A stretch of DNA of 64,000 nucleotides from an uncultured Methanobrevibacter sp. (GCF_902764455.1 NZ_CACWVY010000010.1:45609-109608), one strand, 5' to 3'. Positions 1 to 9,022 are shown, counted from the stretch's first letter. Program-made: numbers and translations. Notes: generated by a model not told the origin, from the letters alone.

Positions 1-2
1 TG

Positions 3-890
3 GCTGGAATGCTTGTAAAATTCTCTATTCCAGTTATCATTACAGCTATTGCTGAAATGCTTATTTATAATATTTGTACTCTTATTATGGGAAGATTTTT
101 ATCATTGGAAAGCATCGGATTTTTCACAGCGGCCGATCCTATTGCAAGATTGCCTTTGATGATTTCTATTTCTGTGGCAACTACAATCCTGCCTGCTTCT
201 TCTGAGGCATTTAAACTTAAGGATATATCTGCACTTCAAAAATATGTCGGTGAATCTTATAAGCTTTCATTATTGTTTGTAGTTCCAATGTGTATAGGTC
301 TTGCTTTATTTTCCGTACCGATTTTAAGATTGCTTTACTTTCAAATTCCCGCTTATGCAGCCGGGGCTCCTGCTTTGGCAATACTGTCTGTTGGTATGAC
401 ATTTTATTCCATATTTGCAATATCAACCAGTATTATTCAAGGTATCGGAAACCCTAGAATTCCTATGTATATTTTAATATTCGGTTCCATTGTTACTGCT
501 GTTCTCTGCTGGATATTCGCTCCAATTTTAGGAATTGCAGGAGGTGCGGCCGCAACAACTATTGCATGCTTCCTGATGATGATTCCATGCATTTACTTTG
601 TATTTAAACTCACTAAAACAAAGCCGCCGACAAAATCTGTTGTTAAAATATTGTCTGCTACTGCAATCATGGGAATTGTTGGACTTTTGATTCCTAAAAA
701 TACAATATTGCTATTCCCTGGAATAATAATATGTATGATTGTTTATTTCTTTGCATTGATTCTTGTTAGATTTTTCACAAAAGAAGATATCGAAACTTTA
801 AGAGGCTATTCTTCTAAATTAGGACCTCTATCCAAATTTGTAAATAAATTATTAAGCTTTGTTGAAAAAATTGAATTTAGAAATAAATAA
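3..890 (+). CDS. Polysaccharide/lipid-linked precursor flippase (MurJ/Wzx-like), C-terminal part
   Basis: This is the end of a multi-pass membrane protein; the frame is open to the left window edge, so the true start lies upstream and the ATG at 9 is probably internal. About 295 residues remain, with roughly eight hydrophobic helices (for example around residues 5-25, 90-110, 120-140, 150-200, 215-255). The pattern and phrases such as a 'GIGNPR' loop are typical of the MOP superfamily (polysaccharide biosynthesis C-terminal / SpoVB / MurJ / Wzx) that flips lipid-linked sugars across the membrane. In a pseudomurein-walled methanogen a role in cell wall or surface glycan export is likely (inference). 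A MATE drug exporter is less likely; compare the MATE gene at 56346. Confidence 0.75.
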   Translation, partial: AGMLVKFSIPVIITAIAEMLIYNICTLIMGRFLSLESIGFFTAADPIARLPLMISISVATTILPASSEAFKLKDISALQKYVGESYKLSLLFVVPMCIGLALFSVPILRLLYFQIPAYAAGAPALAILSVGMTFYSIFAISTSIIQGIGNPRIPMYILIFGSIVTAVLCWIFAPILGIAGGAAATTIACFLMMIPCIYFVFKLTKTKPPTKSVVKILSATAIMGIVGLLIPKNTILLFPGIIICMIVYFFALILVRFFTKEDIETLRGYSSKLGPLSKFVNKLLSFVEKIEFRNK

Positions 891-953
891 TTAAAAAGTT
901 ATTTAAATTATAAAAAATAAAACTTTCATTATATATAATTGGGGGATTATATA

Positions 954-1646
954 ATGGCTGATGTTAGTGCAGGTGTTGAGTATAAAATCAATGTAGACGG
1001 GAATTCCTTTTTACTTGATAGTAAAAAATATCAACTGTTGGAATCCATTTTGGATACAGGTTCTTTAACAGATGCGGCAAAATATGTAAATGTTTCATAC
1101 AGGACTGCATTGAATTACATTGAAAAAATCGAGTCAACACTTAATGTTAAAATTGTTAGTACCACAAAAGGTGGAAAAGGCGGGGGTGGAGGCACTACCC
1201 TTACTGAAGAAGGATATTCAATATTAAAAGAATGTAAAAAGATTAATGCAATTATGGAACTCCACAAGGATGTCAATGAAATTGAAGCAGTTATTGTTGA
1301 CATTGATGATACGAAAGGTGTAATGACTATTAAAATGGAAGAATTCCAAATTAATGCTCCATTAAATAGGAATTATGAAATTGGAGATAAAATATTAGCT
1401 TTGATTAGCTATGATAATATATTTTTAATGTTGGAACCTCAAACTTCAAGCATCCGTAATATTCTCAAAGGTCAAATCGTTGAAATGAGACTTAAGGGCG
1501 AGATTATTCGTGTTAAAGTCGATGTCGGCGGTGTGGAGCTATGCTGTGATATTACAGTTTCTGCTGAAAAAGAATTGAATTTAAATATTGGAAAAGAGGT
1601 TTTTATTGGATTTAAAGCTATGTCAGTAGCTACTTTAAAATTATAA
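954..1646 (+). CDS. ModE-like transcriptional regulator (LysR-type winged HTH plus TOBE-like domain)
   Basis: A 230-residue DNA-binding protein. The N-terminal half (about residues 15-105) is a ModE/LysR-type winged helix-turn-helix with the 'SLTDAAKYVNVSYRTA' helix and the Gly-rich wing followed by 'TTLTEEGY' typical of ModE. The C-terminal part (about 110-230) looks like a molbindin/TOBE pair that binds molybdate or tungstate oxyanions. Methanogens need Mo or W for formylmethanofuran dehydrogenase, so control of molybdate/tungstate uptake is the likely job (inference; no transporter gene lies here). I chose the ATG at 954 over the in-frame TTG at 939 because GGGGGA at 940-945 sits at correct ribosome-binding distance. 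A ferredoxin gene follows after 10 bases. Confidence 0.8.
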   Translation: MADVSAGVEYKINVDGNSFLLDSKKYQLLESILDTGSLTDAAKYVNVSYRTALNYIEKIESTLNVKIVSTTKGGKGGGGGTTLTEEGYSILKECKKINAIMELHKDVNEIEAVIVDIDDTKGVMTIKMEEFQINAPLNRNYEIGDKILALISYDNIFLMLEPQTSSIRNILKGQIVEMRLKGEIIRVKVDVGGVELCCDITVSAEKELNLNIGKEVFIGFKAMSVATLKL

Positions 1647-1656
1647 GGGTGATTTT

Positions 1657-1857
1657 ATGTTGCAAATTTTAGTTGATGAAGATAAATGTATTGCTTGTGG
1701 TAAGTGTGAAGAGATTTGTCCAAAAGCTGCTAAAATTTGGAAAGTTACTAACGTTGCACATATATTGGACTTAAGATATTGTCATGTTTGTACTCTATGT
1801 GCAATGGAATGCCCTACAAACTGTATTAAAATTATACGTCCTGGTCAAGAAGGGTAA
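1657..1857 (+). CDS. Small 2x[4Fe-4S] ferredoxin-like protein
   Basis: A 66-residue protein with two cysteine clusters: CIACGKCEEICP (residues 11-22) and CHVCTLCAMECP (42-53). Each fits the bacterial-type 4Fe-4S binding motif, although a third downstream Cys (CIKI, residue 57) also lies near the second cluster. It probably carries electrons for an unidentified partner in the cytoplasm. The gene starts 10 bases after the ModE-like regulator, with AAGGGTGAT as ribosome binding site, and is followed directly by hisB, so the three may be one transcript. Stand-alone polyferredoxins are common in methanogens; the specific partner cannot be told from the sequence. Confidence 0.85.
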   Translation: MLQILVDEDKCIACGKCEEICPKAAKIWKVTNVAHILDLRYCHVCTLCAMECPTNCIKIIRPGQEG

Positions 1858-1896
1858 ATGCTTGAAGGTAAAATCAATTTAAAGATAGGTTATATT

Positions 1897-2475
1897 ATGA
1901 CTAGAATTTCGAATGTTTCAAGAAAAACTTCAGAAACTGACATTAACATTAAAATGAATTTGGACGGCAGCGGTAAATATAATATTTCTACTGGCGTGAA
2001 CTTTTTTAATCACATGCTGGAGTCATTTTCAAAACATAGCATGATTGATTTGGATGTTCAGGCTACCGGAGATATTGAAATCGATGACCACCACACTATC
2101 GAAGACGTTGGAATATTGTTGGGTCAGGCTTTCAGTGAAGCTATCGGAGATAAGAAAGGAATCAAAAGAATGGCACATGCTATTGTTCCTATGGATGAAT
2201 CCGTAGCTACTGTTGCTATTGATATAAGCGGACGCAGCTATTGCAATATGAATCTCAAATTCAAAAATGAAAAAATTGGTGATATGACCTCAGGTATAGT
2301 AATTCACTTTTTTGAGTCATTTGCATCAAGTGCTAAAATTAATATTTACGGTACTGTTGAAGGTGTAAATGATCATCACAAAGCTGAAGCTATCTTTAAA
2401 GCATTTGCAAAGTCTTTAAAAGAAGCAGTTAAAGTGGAACATGACCAGATTCCATCTACAAAAGGAGTATTATAG
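1897..2475 (+). CDS. hisB: Imidazoleglycerol-phosphate dehydratase
   Basis: HisB catalyses the manganese-dependent dehydration of imidazole-glycerol phosphate to imidazole-acetol phosphate in histidine synthesis. The 192-residue product carries both family metal-binding signatures, [10 protein letters not shown] near residue 65 and [12 protein letters not shown] near residue 165, and has the usual length for a stand-alone HisB without the phosphatase domain. The frame is open to 1858, but the ATG at 1897 ([11 protein letters not shown]) matches the family N-terminus and has GATAGGT in front of it. It lies apart from other his genes here (hisI at 26.1 kb, hisH at 60.4 kb). A strong hairpin plus T-run overlaps its stop codon. 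Confidence 0.95.
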   Translation: MTRISNVSRKTSETDINIKMNLDGSGKYNISTGVNFFNHMLESFSKHSMIDLDVQATGDIEIDDHHTIEDVGILLGQAFSEAIGDKKGIKRMAHAIVPMDESVATVAIDISGRSYCNMNLKFKNEKIGDMTSGIVIHFFESFASSAKINIYGTVEGVNDHHKAEAIFKAFAKSLKEAVKVEHDQIPSTKGVL

Positions 2476-2495
2476 TCCAATACTCTTTTTTATTT
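2465..2495 (+). terminator. hisB terminator hairpin
   Basis: GAGTATT at 2465-2471 pairs perfectly with AATACTC at 2479-2485 across a 7-base loop holding the hisB stop codon, followed by a T-rich run (TTTTTTATTTTATT). It lies between convergent genes and probably ends hisB transcription. Confidence 0.7.
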
Positions 2496-5400
2496 TATTG
2501 TTATTCTAATTTTTTTACTTATTGTGTTGTAGTTTGAATTTCCAGCATATTTGAAAACTGCACTGTATTTTCCTTTTTTGGTTAACTTAACATTAAAAGC
2601 GGCAATTCCTTTTGAATTGGTTCGGGCTTTGTATGTCTTTTTGTTTACTGTCAATTTGATAATGCTGTTTTTAATGACTTTGTTTTTGTTGCTCTTGAAT
2701 GTCACAGTTACCTTTTTGGTTTTTGATTTAGCCTTAAATGTTTTGGAAGATGCAGTAAGCTTTGGAGTTGCCTTTTTAACTGTTACTTTGGTGGTTTTTG
2801 CTGATGATTTATAGATGTTGCTTCCTGCAAATGTTATTTTTACAGAATATTGTTTGGCAGGCAGATTTATAGATAGTTTAACCTGTCCGTTTGCATCTGT
2901 AGTTTTATTGTAGATTTCACTGTTTAACCTAACAATAACGTTTTGTTCTGCTAAAACATTACCTTTAACGTCTTTAAGTGTAACGGCAAGATTTTTGGCT
3001 ACGTTATATGTGGTGCTAATGCTGGGAGCTATTATTTGTGAGTCCATCTGATTAATGATAATTCCGACATTTTTGGATGAAGATAAATAACCCTCATCTC
3101 CGTAAAATAGTATTTCTGCAGTATAATTGCCTGGAATCAAGTCAATTGTTAATGTGGCTTTTCCGTCAGCATCGGTAGTTAGAGTATGATTTGTTCCGTT
3201 CAATTCAATTTTAATCTCCTTTCCTTTTACTGCATTACCTTTTATGTCTTTTAAAGTGACGACTAATTTTTCATTTGAATTATAAGTGGTAGTCATGTTA
3301 GTTGTTTCAATGACTGTTTTTGAACCTACATTAACTGTAAATGTATTGGAATATGCCTCTCCTTCCAGTTTCCCCTCATTGTATTTCAGTGAAATTTCAT
3401 GATAACCTGTTGGGAGGTCTGAAATCGCTGCTGTGAATTCACCGTTTTCTATTTTATAGTAATCAGGCAGGTTTTCATCTATTGAAATGGATAAGGAGTT
3501 AAATTGACTGTTAGGAGCTTTGAAGGTAATATTTACATTAGACCCTGTTTCAACTTCAGTTGGAACGTCGGCGGTTATATTTTGTGAGTTTTCAATTACA
3601 TAAACTCCTTCAATCAGGTGATATTCTCCGCCGGAAGTGTCGAAATCCAAATAAAATTTATTTAAACCTGTGATTTTGCTTGAAAGGCGAACTGATGATT
3701 TTCCATTTGTTATTGTATCTGAAGCCAATAATATTCCTTTTTCATCATTGTTATAGTCATATACATTGAAAATACCTTTGACCCAGTTATTTACCTGTAT
3801 TGAAATTGTGAATTTTTCATCAACGCTCACATAATCCGGTGAAGTTACAGCTGGTGGTGTTAAACTACTTAATATTTCATCCTCATCATGGCCGATAATT
3901 TTATTGTCTCTGCGAACCTGCAGTCCTGCCCAGACAAAAACCTCTTTGAATTTATTTTCTAGTGCATCGTCCATTGATTTATTTATTAGTTTCCAGTATT
4001 TGTCTGCATCTTTAGGATTTTGGACAAATCCTCCGAAGTAATGCAGTCTGTCTTCACTGAATCCCAACTCCTGACCAATTGCATATGCTTCTTTGTGATG
4101 CGGATTTTCATATATGACCCAATCGTAATCCTCAATTTCAAGAATGTCAAGTTTGGAAGGTGAATATGCATCAACAAGGTAATTTACATCTCTTATCATT
4201 GGAGGAACTCTATCGCTATCAGTAACACTTGGCGGGAAGAAGAGTGCCATATATGACCCGTTACTGTACCTGTCCCCCTTGACGACTTCACGAAGGGCAT
4301 CACTGTATTGTACCAGCTGCTGATTCAGCCAGTGCATGACTGCTTTGTCATATTCACGGTTCCATGCATTATCATATTCAGGTATGGCAGTGCCGTGTTC
4401 AGCCAGGTATTTTGCTTTTGTTGAATTGTCATAGAAGCATGGGGGCTGGTTTGGCCATTGATTTTCATTCCACCACCACCAGGCTTCACCCATCTGCAGA
4501 ATAGGTTTAAATCCATTACTTACAATAATGTCCAGACAGCATTCACTCACGTGCTGCATATATGGAATTACATCCTCATGGCATGGGCTGTATATGAATG
4601 TTGACGGGCTCCATCCGGTCATGGCAAAATTGCCGCTGATATCCATTTGCCTCCAGCTTTGAGGGCATTGTAAATTCTCCATGGAAAGACTAATGATGAG
4701 GTTTTCAACACCATTCTTTTTAAGTTCACGTGAATAACAATCCAACCAGGCTCTAAATGCAGCGTTTAATGGTACATTTTTATTCAAAACCATTTTTTCA
4801 GTTCTGTTGTGGTTGAAACCCATATCGGTAATCACATCTCCGGCAATGCCGCTTTTTTCATAGAAATATGAGGCGCCAACGTATAGGTCAACCCACTCAA
4901 CATAGCCTAATTTTCTCATTTCTTTGCTAATTCTCATCGGATTAAGATTATAAATGTCGTCATATCCTTCACAAAGTCTGTACTGATGAGAAGGCAATGG
5001 CAATTGTTCGTTATGGATTTCTCCATTGACGACAGTTATGTTAAATATTTTACAGGTAAAATTTTCATTTTCAGTAATTCTATATTGGGAGTTGTTTTCA
5101 ACAAAATTTTCAGGTAGCAATGAAAGCATGATATATTTCAGGTTACTTACATCCAGTTTTGTTTCTTTATCAACAATCACGCTTTGTCCGGTCCTGTCCA
5201 GATATGAATTTCCAGGCAGCAATGTTAAATTATTGAAATCGATGATGACATGACGGTTTTCAATAAAACGGTTCATTTTGAGGAAATATGTTTCACCGGT
5301 ATTGGCCGCAATAATAATGTTTATTCTGTTGTTTGAAAAATCCATACATCTGCTCATCTCATAATCAAATTCCAGTGTCACGTCAGTATAATTGCTTCGA

Positions 5401-5828
5401 TTTCCGTAGCTGATATAGGGATGCTGTATGGGGTCTTTTGAATTCCAGTATAATCCGACAATGTCGTTTTCGGTACGGAAAGTTCCGGTAACGATCAAAT
5501 CACGGGGTGTTTCGCTAGTGACAGATGCACTTGATTCAAAATTGTTGTTTGTAATCCAGCAGTCACCACGGAAAAGATAGTATTTGTTGTCATAAGGGTT
5601 TTCCTCATAATTTTCAATGCTGTTTGGATTCAATGCGTTTTCATCTCTTGTATAGTTTTCAGGTGAAGTTATATAAAAATCATCTCCATTATGGGAGGTA
5701 CTGGCCAATTCATAAGAAGAATCGCCAATGATTTCAGTGTTATTTTTAACTGCATTGTCAGCTGCATTTACAGCGCTAATCATCATTATTAGCAGAATGC
5801 AAAGCATTAAAATTTTATTAATTTTCAA
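2490..5828 (-). CDS. Secreted adhesin-like protein with Trp-rich TIM-barrel-like domain and C-terminal Ig-like repeats
   Basis: An 1112-residue secreted protein. Residues 1-22 form a signal peptide ending in VNAA. Residues about 30-280 are beta-rich. Residues about 290-650 form an unusual globular domain rich in Trp/Tyr (one stretch reads EAWWWWNENQW), with alternating strand and helix segments suggesting a glycoside-hydrolase-like TIM barrel (inference). The last ~260 residues hold three Ig-like (Big/invasin type) repeats ending in Lys-rich strands, as in methanobacterial adhesin-like proteins. The start is TTG at 5828: GGGGTG lies 5-7 bases upstream and the signal peptide begins there. No sorting motif or C-terminal membrane helix is visible; wall attachment through the repeats is plausible. 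The substrate is unknown. Confidence 0.75.
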   Translation of the reverse strand: MKINKILMLCILLIMMISAVNAADNAVKNNTEIIGDSSYELASTSHNGDDFYITSPENYTRDENALNPNSIENYEENPYDNKYYLFRGDCWITNNNFESSASVTSETPRDLIVTGTFRTENDIVGLYWNSKDPIQHPYISYGNRSNYTDVTLEFDYEMSRCMDFSNNRINIIIAANTGETYFLKMNRFIENRHVIIDFNNLTLLPGNSYLDRTGQSVIVDKETKLDVSNLKYIMLSLLPENFVENNSQYRITENENFTCKIFNITVVNGEIHNEQLPLPSHQYRLCEGYDDIYNLNPMRISKEMRKLGYVEWVDLYVGASYFYEKSGIAGDVITDMGFNHNRTEKMVLNKNVPLNAAFRAWLDCYSRELKKNGVENLIISLSMENLQCPQSWRQMDISGNFAMTGWSPSTFIYSPCHEDVIPYMQHVSECCLDIIVSNGFKPILQMGEAWWWWNENQWPNQPPCFYDNSTKAKYLAEHGTAIPEYDNAWNREYDKAVMHWLNQQLVQYSDALREVVKGDRYSNGSYMALFFPPSVTDSDRVPPMIRDVNYLVDAYSPSKLDILEIEDYDWVIYENPHHKEAYAIGQELGFSEDRLHYFGGFVQNPKDADKYWKLINKSMDDALENKFKEVFVWAGLQVRRDNKIIGHDEDEILSSLTPPAVTSPDYVSVDEKFTISIQVNNWVKGIFNVYDYNNDEKGILLASDTITNGKSSVRLSSKITGLNKFYLDFDTSGGEYHLIEGVYVIENSQNITADVPTEVETGSNVNITFKAPNSQFNSLSISIDENLPDYYKIENGEFTAAISDLPTGYHEISLKYNEGKLEGEAYSNTFTVNVGSKTVIETTNMTTTYNSNEKLVVTLKDIKGNAVKGKEIKIELNGTNHTLTTDADGKATLTIDLIPGNYTAEILFYGDEGYLSSSKNVGIIINQMDSQIIAPSISTTYNVAKNLAVTLKDVKGNVLAEQNVIVRLNSEIYNKTTDANGQVKLSINLPAKQYSVKITFAGSNIYKSSAKTTKVTVKKATPKLTASSKTFKAKSKTKKVTVTFKSNKNKVIKNSIIKLTVNKKTYKARTNSKGIAAFNVKLTKKGKYSAVFKYAGNSNYNTISKKIRITIK

Positions 5829-5964
5829 AATAACACCCCAATATTTAAGATTGATACTATTTATTTAAGTTAATATTTATTAAAGTATTCTAAGTCTTAA
5901 ATTCACAGTGGGTGCAATATTATTAAAAATCAGTTGATGGAATGGTCTCTTTTTGGATGGTCGG

Positions 5965-6006
5965 TTTTAAAAAATAAAAAAATAAAAGTAGCAAAGGATG
6001 CTACTT
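5965..6006 (-). terminator. mtd: mtd terminator hairpin
   Basis: On the minus strand AAGTAGCA pairs perfectly with TGCTACTT (5986-5993 with 5999-6006, 5-base loop), followed by a long T-rich tract (5965-5985). The hairpin overlaps the stop codon of the detached C-terminal frame of mtd (TAA at 6005-6007), so that frame is the original gene end. Confidence 0.75.
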
Positions 6007-6124
6007 ATTCTGGTTTTGAAATTAAATCTGTTTTACAACCTGGGTTTCCTTCTTTCATGTGAGGGGTTCTTAAAACAGTATCATTTGCTTTTTCGATTTC
6101 TCTTGCTTCTTGTGCTAATTTAGC
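6005..6124 (-). pseudogene. mtd: Detached C-terminal frame of mtd
   Basis: Read in the next frame, this stretch encodes AKLAQEAREIEKANDTVLRTP followed by HMKEG and a tail ending in SKPE and TAA at 6005. This is the conserved Mtd C-terminus. It overlaps the truncated upstream frame by 10 bases. Joining 209 N-terminal residues and these 39 gives 248, leaving about 27 residues of the usual length unaccounted for; the missing DNA must be 3n+1 bases. Confidence 0.85.
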
Positions 6125-6753
6125 ATGTCTAAGTTAGCAACGGATCCAGCCATTTCGTATGCAGCAATAGCTTTTGCTTTTGCGTATGGGTTAGCGAATC
6201 CACCAGCTTCTGCAGCTTTTTCAGCAGTAACTATGAGTTTAGGTAATTCAATTTCACCAGCTTCAGCTTGTGCAATTACATCGTCAATGGTTTTTTGGAC
6301 TAATCTTAATGCTCCGGTTTCAGCTAATACTTTTAAGATGTCGGAGTTGAAGATAGCCATTTCAGTTGGGTCTAACCATTCTCTTTTTGCACCAATCATT
6401 GGGTCGGACATAACGATGATGTAACCTAAGCCTTGTTCATCCATTTCATCTTTTTTACCTTTACCAGGTGCGTCACCAATGATAATAGCAGGAACATCTT
6501 TTTCAGATAACATTTCTCTTGCTTTAGCAGGTCCAGGAGCTCCTGGGTTTGGGCTAATGAAAATTGCGAAATCAGGTTCGAAAGCGTCTATTTTAGGAAC
6601 AACGTCTTCTACTTGTTCTGGGTTCATTTTTGCTCCAGATCCAAAGGTTCTTACATCGATGTTTGGTCTGTCTGCTCTTTCGTCTAACAATAAGTCAATA
6701 ACCGGTGAAGTACCGATATTACCACTTTTAATAATAGCAATTTTAACTACCAT
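6115..6753 (-). CDS. mtd: F420-dependent methylene-H4MPT dehydrogenase, truncated by frame break
   Basis: Mtd reversibly reduces methenyl-tetrahydromethanopterin to methylene-H4MPT with reduced F420, a core step of methanogenesis from CO2. The N-terminal 209 residues match the family closely (MVVKIAIIKSGNIGTSPV, ISPNPGAPGPAK, GDAPGKGKKDEM, DPMIGAKREWLDPTEMA). The frame then ends at VANLDMLN and a stop at 6115, while family members run to about 276 residues. The missing last 39 residues are present immediately downstream in another frame (see 6005-6124), so about 26 codons plus one base are absent. A good ribosome binding site (AAGGAGA) and TTTAAATA promoter boxes precede it. Mtd is normally needed for hydrogenotrophic growth, so a consensus or assembly error is as likely as a real deletion. 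Confidence 0.93.
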   Translation of the reverse strand: MVVKIAIIKSGNIGTSPVIDLLLDERADRPNIDVRTFGSGAKMNPEQVEDVVPKIDAFEPDFAIFISPNPGAPGPAKAREMLSEKDVPAIIIGDAPGKGKKDEMDEQGLGYIIVMSDPMIGAKREWLDPTEMAIFNSDILKVLAETGALRLVQKTIDDVIAQAEAGEIELPKLIVTAEKAAEAGGFANPYAKAKAIAAYEMAGSVANLDMLN

Positions 6754-6800
6754 ATTTTAGTCTCCTTATTTGTAATTAAAACTTTAATGTAGAAACTATT

Positions 6801-6834
6801 TAAATTTTATTATTTAAAAATTTCAGCGACTAAT
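6801..6834 (-). promoter_or_regulatory. mtd: mtd promoter region
   Basis: On the minus strand this AT-rich stretch carries two archaeal TATA-like boxes (TTTAAATAAT and ATTTAAATAG) about 50-80 bases before the mtd start codon. The leader ends in AAGGAGA, a strong ribosome binding site 6-7 bases before the ATG at 6753. Confidence 0.45.
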
Positions 6835-6988
6835 TGTTATTTTTGTTTTATTATATTCGAACAATTTTTAACTTATTATTTGCTTAAAAGAGTGTTGTAA
6901 ATTTAAAAAAATCAGGTTCAATCACAAATAGGAATATTATCCTAAAATTAATAATGCTTAAAAAATTTTTTAAAAATAGAAAAATCAG

Positions 6989-7060
6989 TGGTTCCGACGA
7001 GACTCGAACTCGTGATCCCCTCCTTGTAAGGGAGGTATCATACCACTAGACCACGGAACC
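6989..7060 (-). tRNA. tRNA-Val (anticodon UAC)
   Basis: A full cloverleaf can be drawn on the minus strand. The acceptor stem is GGTTCCG/CGGAACC with discriminator A at 6989. The D arm contains the TAGTGG-type loop. The anticodon stem CCTCC/GGAGG encloses the loop CTTACAA, giving anticodon UAC, and the T arm contains GTTCGAGTC. CCA is not encoded. A TATA-like box (GATATATATAAT on the minus strand, 7084-7095) sits about 25-35 bases before the 5' end. Confidence 0.95.
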
Positions 7061-7083
7061 AACAATCATTATTATGATTTTAC

Positions 7084-7095
7084 TATTATATATAT
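7084..7095 (-). promoter_or_regulatory. TATA box of tRNA-Val
   Basis: The minus-strand sequence GATATATATAAT lies 24-35 bases upstream of the tRNA 5' end at 7060, the expected TATA-to-start distance in archaea. Confidence 0.55.
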
Positions 7096-7181
7096 CTTTC
7101 TATTTTACCAAATTTTTACTATTAAAATTAATATATTAGTTTGAACATATTAACAAATATTAAATAAAATGAAGTGATAAA

Positions 7182-8105
7182 ATGGCATGGGACGATAAAG
7201 AAACAAAAGTTTGGATGGACGGAGAATTTGTCGAATGGAAAGATGCAAACATTTCAGTACTTTCTCACGTTGTACATTATGGTACTAGCGTTTTTGAGGG
7301 TATTCGTGCATATGAAAATGAAAATGGTGTTGCAGTATTCCGTTTAAAAGAACATGTACAACGTTTATTTGATTCTGCAAAAATTTATAAAATCGATATT
7401 CCTTTCACACAAGAAGAAATTGAAGAGGCAATTTTAGAAACTCTTCGTGTCAATGATTTAGGGGCATGTTACATACGTCCAATTGTATTTAGAGGATACG
7501 GAGAATTAGGAGTAAACCCGTTAGGATGTCCTGTTAATGTAGCAATCGCTGCTTGGGAATGGGGATCATATTTAGGAGAAGAAGGAATGGCAAACGGTGT
7601 AGATATTGGTGTTTCATCATGGAGAAAACCTGCACCAGACACTTTCCCTGCACTTGCTAAATGTGGTGCTAATTACATGAACTCCCAATTAGCAAAACTT
7701 GAAGCTATTGAACACGGATATGATGAAGCTATCATGCTTGATTACGAAGGTCATGTTTCAGAAGGTAGCGGAGAAAACATTTTCCTTGTAGAAAACGGAA
7801 AATTATTCACTCCATCAATGTCCTCATCCAACCTCAAAGGTATTACAAGAGACTCAATCATGACTGTTGCCCGTGATTTAGGTTATGAAGTTGTTGAAGA
7901 AGTAATTTCCAGAGAAAGATTATACTCTGCCGATGAAGTATTCTTCACTGGAACTGCAGCTGAAGTAACTCCAATTCGTTCAATTGACCACAGACAAATT
8001 GGTATTGGAAGAAGAGGACCAGTAGCTGAAAAATTACAAAAAACATTCTTTGACATTGTAGAAGCTAAAATTGAAGATAAATTCGGTTGGTTAAGTTATA
8101 TCTAA
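7182..8105 (+). CDS. ilvE: Branched-chain amino acid aminotransferase
   Basis: IlvE, a fold-type IV PLP enzyme, transfers the amino group between glutamate and the keto acids of valine, leucine and isoleucine. The 307-residue length is normal. The PLP lysine is K160 in [12 protein letters not shown], and the cofactor phosphate region [12 protein letters not shown] and the early FEGIRAY motif are intact. The ATG at 7182 has GAAGTGAT upstream. uppP follows after 12 bases, so the two may be co-transcribed although the functions are unrelated. Codon use is that of a well-expressed gene. Confidence 0.95.
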   Translation: MAWDDKETKVWMDGEFVEWKDANISVLSHVVHYGTSVFEGIRAYENENGVAVFRLKEHVQRLFDSAKIYKIDIPFTQEEIEEAILETLRVNDLGACYIRPIVFRGYGELGVNPLGCPVNVAIAAWEWGSYLGEEGMANGVDIGVSSWRKPAPDTFPALAKCGANYMNSQLAKLEAIEHGYDEAIMLDYEGHVSEGSGENIFLVENGKLFTPSMSSSNLKGITRDSIMTVARDLGYEVVEEVISRERLYSADEVFFTGTAAEVTPIRSIDHRQIGIGRRGPVAEKLQKTFFDIVEAKIEDKFGWLSYI

Positions 8106-8117
8106 GCGGTGTGATTC

Positions 8118-8951
8118 ATGGATATAATTCAAGCAATAATTATTGGTATTGTTCAGGGATTAACTGAATTTTTACCGGTCAGTAGTTCAGCTCATTTGGT
8201 TTTTATCCAAAATATTTTAGGTGTTGAAAGTTCTCTTGCTTTCGATACTTTTCTTCATTTGGGAACTTTGATTGCAGTAATGTGGTTCTTTAGGTATGAC
8301 ATTATAAAAATGATCAAATCTTGGATTTTAAGCATTGAAGACCTTATTCAGGGTAGATTTCAGGAAGGTTTTTACAAAGATCCTTATAAAAGACTTGCCT
8401 GGTATGTAATTTTAGCTACAATTCCTGTTGGTATTGTCGGAGTATTATTTGAAGATTCTGTAGATGCTTTGTTTTCAGGTGCTTTATACGTTCCAGCATT
8501 TTTCCTGTTTGTAACAGGTACAATACTTTATCTGTCTCAAAGAATGGCCAGTGGAAATATTAATATGGATAATATCTCCAAAAGACAAGCTTTATTGATG
8601 GGATTAGGTCAGGCATGTGCAATTTTACCTGGTCTTTCACGTTCAGGTACTACAATTGCTGCAGGTCTTGTTGCAGGTCTTGATAAGGAATTTGCTGCAA
8701 AATTCAGTTTTATATTGTCTATTCCTGCTATTTTGGGAGCTTTCCTCTTACAGGCTAAGGATATCGGTTCAGCAATGGATGCAAACTTTTTGCCTATAAT
8801 TTTAGGATTCATAGCATCAATTATTGCTGGATATATGGCTATTAAGTGGATGTTGGATTTAATTAGAAACAGAAGCCTGGATATTTTTGCATACTACTGC
8901 TGGGTAGTGGGCATAGTTGTATTCATGGGTTCAATAGCACATATATTTTAG
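8118..8951 (+). CDS. uppP: Undecaprenyl-diphosphatase-type polyprenyl-diphosphate phosphatase
   Basis: UppP/BacA removes a phosphate from polyprenyl diphosphate on the membrane surface, recycling the lipid carrier used for pseudomurein and glycan assembly. The 277-residue product is an integral membrane protein. Both active-site motifs are present: GLTEFLPVSSSAHL at residues 14-27 and PGLSRSGTT at 171-179. The start has GCGGTGTGATT upstream and lies 12 bases after ilvE. The gene ends against a perfect 26-bp palindrome shared with the convergent adhesin gene. In archaea the substrate is probably a C55 or similar polyprenyl diphosphate (inference). Confidence 0.95.
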   Translation: MDIIQAIIIGIVQGLTEFLPVSSSAHLVFIQNILGVESSLAFDTFLHLGTLIAVMWFFRYDIIKMIKSWILSIEDLIQGRFQEGFYKDPYKRLAWYVILATIPVGIVGVLFEDSVDALFSGALYVPAFFLFVTGTILYLSQRMASGNINMDNISKRQALLMGLGQACAILPGLSRSGTTIAAGLVAGLDKEFAAKFSFILSIPAILGAFLLQAKDIGSAMDANFLPIILGFIASIIAGYMAIKWMLDLIRNRSLDIFAYYCWVVGIVVFMGSIAHIF

Positions 8952-8976
8952 ATGCGTTTAATTCAAAAAAAAATAA

Positions 8977-9002
8977 AATCAATTATCATATGATAATTGA
9001 TT
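8977..9002. terminator. Bidirectional terminator: perfect 26-bp palindrome
   Basis: AATCAATTATCAT joined to its exact reverse complement (ATGATAATTGATT) at 8977-9002, flanked on the minus strand by a run of nine T. It separates uppP (plus) from the adhesin gene (minus). Its right edge touches the TAA at 9001-9003 that ends the alternative adhesin frame. Confidence 0.65.
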
Positions 9003-9022
9003 ATTTAACTACTTTTATTTTT

